From assembly GCA_035340715.1 (NCBI GenBank), contig DAOQTX010000061.1, positions 1-13,858 of the forward strand: DNA of 13,858 bases, given 5' to 3'. This document shows, in pieces, positions 12,797-13,858 of this stretch. Both the position numbers and the translations under genes were made by a program. The notes below the pieces were generated by a model, which ran no database searches, was not told the origin of the DNA, and saw only the letters and a list, made by a program, of their open reading frames with translations. How positions within the stretch are numbered: the first letter of the stretch is position 1; each line of letters starts with the position of its first letter. This DNA comes from DAOQTX01 sp035340715 (GTDB lineage Bacteria > Bacteroidota > Bacteroidia > AKYH767-A > OLB10).

Positions 12797-13858
12797 ATGA
12801 AGAATTTCTTTTTAATTATAATCTCCATTGCATTGGTGATTTCTGCTGAAGCGAATGAAAAAATTTCAGGTCAATATGGATTTGTTAAAAATTCAGGTCA
12901 AATCAAAGATCAAAACTTACAACCCAACAGCGATGTACTTTATCATCTTTCTCAAAATGATCTCAATGTCTTGTTGAAGCAAAATGGTTTTAGCTATGAC
13001 TGTTTCAAGCAAGATGATCAGATTAAATTTCATCGGATAGATATTCATTTCATTGGAGCAAATTGTGATGCTCAAATTGAAATGATCAACCCTTCACAAG
13101 CAAAATTTAATTACTTCACTTCATCCCAGCATACCATTCAAACTTCAGTAGCACGAACAATAAAGTATTCGAATATCTACAATGGTATTGATTTGCTTTG
13201 CTCTTTAAATGACAACAATCTATTCGAATATGATTTTATTATACACCCCGGAGCAAATATTAATGACATTCAATTAAAATATTCAGGCGCTTTAAATTCC
13301 ACTTTAAACTCAAATGGTCAGATAGAATTGAAAACGCAATTTGGAAAGGTAACAGAATATATTCCTCATTGCTTTATCTATGAAAATAATGTAAGTGTAG
13401 AGGTTGAGGTTAAACAGATTGGTAAAAACATATTTGCTTTTAAATGTGATTATCCATCAACTGAGAAAACTTTAGTCATCGACCCTATACCATCCAGAGA
13501 TTGGGGTACTTATTATGGAGGAAATAGTAATGAACGAGGAGAAGACTTATCATACGATCAGATGGGAGGAATTTATTTGGGAGGATATACTAGTTCTGCT
13601 TCTAATATTGCCACCAGCGGTACATATCAAAATGTTTATGCAGGCAATATCGATGCATATATTGCAAAGTTCGATACATCCGGAGCTTTGTTATGGGCCA
13701 GCTACTTTGGTGGATCAGATAATGAAACAGGATTGTCGGTTTGTGCCAATTCAAACGGATTGGTTTGGCTGTCCGGTTATACCAATTCAACCAACGGAAT
13801 TGCCTCTACCAATGCACATCAGACCACGTATGGTGGTGGTTTAAATGATGCTTTCCTG
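12797..13858 (+). CDS. Exported SBBP beta-propeller protein, N-terminal part (likely T9SS substrate)
   Basis: The frame opens at the ATG at 12797 and runs 354 residues to the window edge without a stop, so it is partial. A signal peptide (MKNFFLIIISIALVISAEA) is followed by a domain at about 20-230 that starts GQYGFVKNSGQIKDQN. This is the typical N-terminal module of large Bacteroidota SBBP proteins (DUF7948-like, from memory); it also contains IYNGIDLLCSL, YDFIIHPGANINDI and VIDPIPS. From residue 236 come SBBP repeats: WGTYYGGNSNERGEDLSYD and, 64 residues later, WASYFGGSDNETGLSVCAN, each followed by LGGYT or LSGYT and a Asn/Asp-Ala phrase. Such proteins often reach a thousand or more residues and end in a type IX secretion sorting domain, which cannot be seen here. 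It is probably cell-surface or secreted. Confidence 0.85.
   Translation, partial: MKNFFLIIISIALVISAEANEKISGQYGFVKNSGQIKDQNLQPNSDVLYHLSQNDLNVLLKQNGFSYDCFKQDDQIKFHRIDIHFIGANCDAQIEMINPSQAKFNYFTSSQHTIQTSVARTIKYSNIYNGIDLLCSLNDNNLFEYDFIIHPGANINDIQLKYSGALNSTLNSNGQIELKTQFGKVTEYIPHCFIYENNVSVEVEVKQIGKNIFAFKCDYPSTEKTLVIDPIPSRDWGTYYGGNSNERGEDLSYDQMGGIYLGGYTSSASNIATSGTYQNVYAGNIDAYIAKFDTSGALLWASYFGGSDNETGLSVCANSNGLVWLSGYTNSTNGIASTNAHQTTYGGGLNDAFL

Noticed and set aside
13515..13844. Plus-strand frame of 109 codons near the right edge
   Set aside because: The SBBP protein reads through the same bases in another frame with clear repeats and an upstream signal peptide.
1..13858. CRISPR arrays, tRNA or rRNA genes, transposases, prophage or toxin-antitoxin genes
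   Set aside because: I saw no evenly spaced repeats, cloverleaf-like segments, terminal inverted repeats or matching protein motifs on either strand.

Overview
The window looks like ordinary chromosome from a member of the Bacteroidota, probably of the Chitinophaga/Sphingobacterium/Saprospira side. The sequence is AT-rich. Start codons lack clear Shine-Dalgarno sites, and several starts are preceded by the TAnnTTTG -7 element typical of this phylum. The gene content fits too: an OstA-like LPS-transport protein, a bifunctional RelA/SpoT enzyme followed by Fur and STAS genes, and a large secreted SBBP-propeller protein of the type IX secretion kind. I see no tRNA, rRNA, CRISPR array, insertion sequence or prophage gene. 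The gene order is tight, and no gap between genes exceeds about 170 bases.

Left half, minus strand (positions 6177 down to 1): six genes follow one another in one direction. They are fumarylacetoacetase, the (p)ppGpp synthetase/hydrolase, a Fur-family regulator, a single-domain STAS protein, adenylosuccinate synthase (purA), and the start of an OstA/LptA-like protein that runs off the window. The spoT-type and fur genes overlap as TGATG, and purA is only 4 nt from the OstA-like gene. A -7-like element and a near-perfect palindrome precede purA, so purA and the OstA-like gene may also have their own promoter.

Middle (6178 to 8700): homogentisate 1,2-dioxygenase is transcribed divergently from fumarylacetoacetase. 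Together they encode two of the three last steps of tyrosine/phenylalanine breakdown to fumarate and acetoacetate. The maleylacetoacetate isomerase and the HPPD gene are not in the window. A small DUF1801-like gene overlaps the end of hmgA. It converges, with 3 nt between stop codons, on a membrane-anchored YpfJ-type zinc metallopeptidase gene.

Right half, plus strand (8787 to the end): a well-formed promoter with a perfect 8-bp dyad at its start site drives a two-gene unit. This unit encodes a predicted outer-membrane beta-barrel and, overlapping by one base, a monoheme c-type cytochrome with a lipoprotein-like leader. Next comes an apparent operon of three genes: a secreted LamG-like/coiled-coil protein with a GTG start, panB (pantothenate synthesis), and an RluA-type pseudouridine synthase. 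The window ends inside a large exported protein with an N-terminal domain followed by SBBP beta-propeller repeats.

Most of the window is housekeeping. The least explained part is the regulated barrel-plus-cytochrome pair at 8787-10007, and next the palindrome at the purA promoter. I did not find convincing evidence for a wholly new system.
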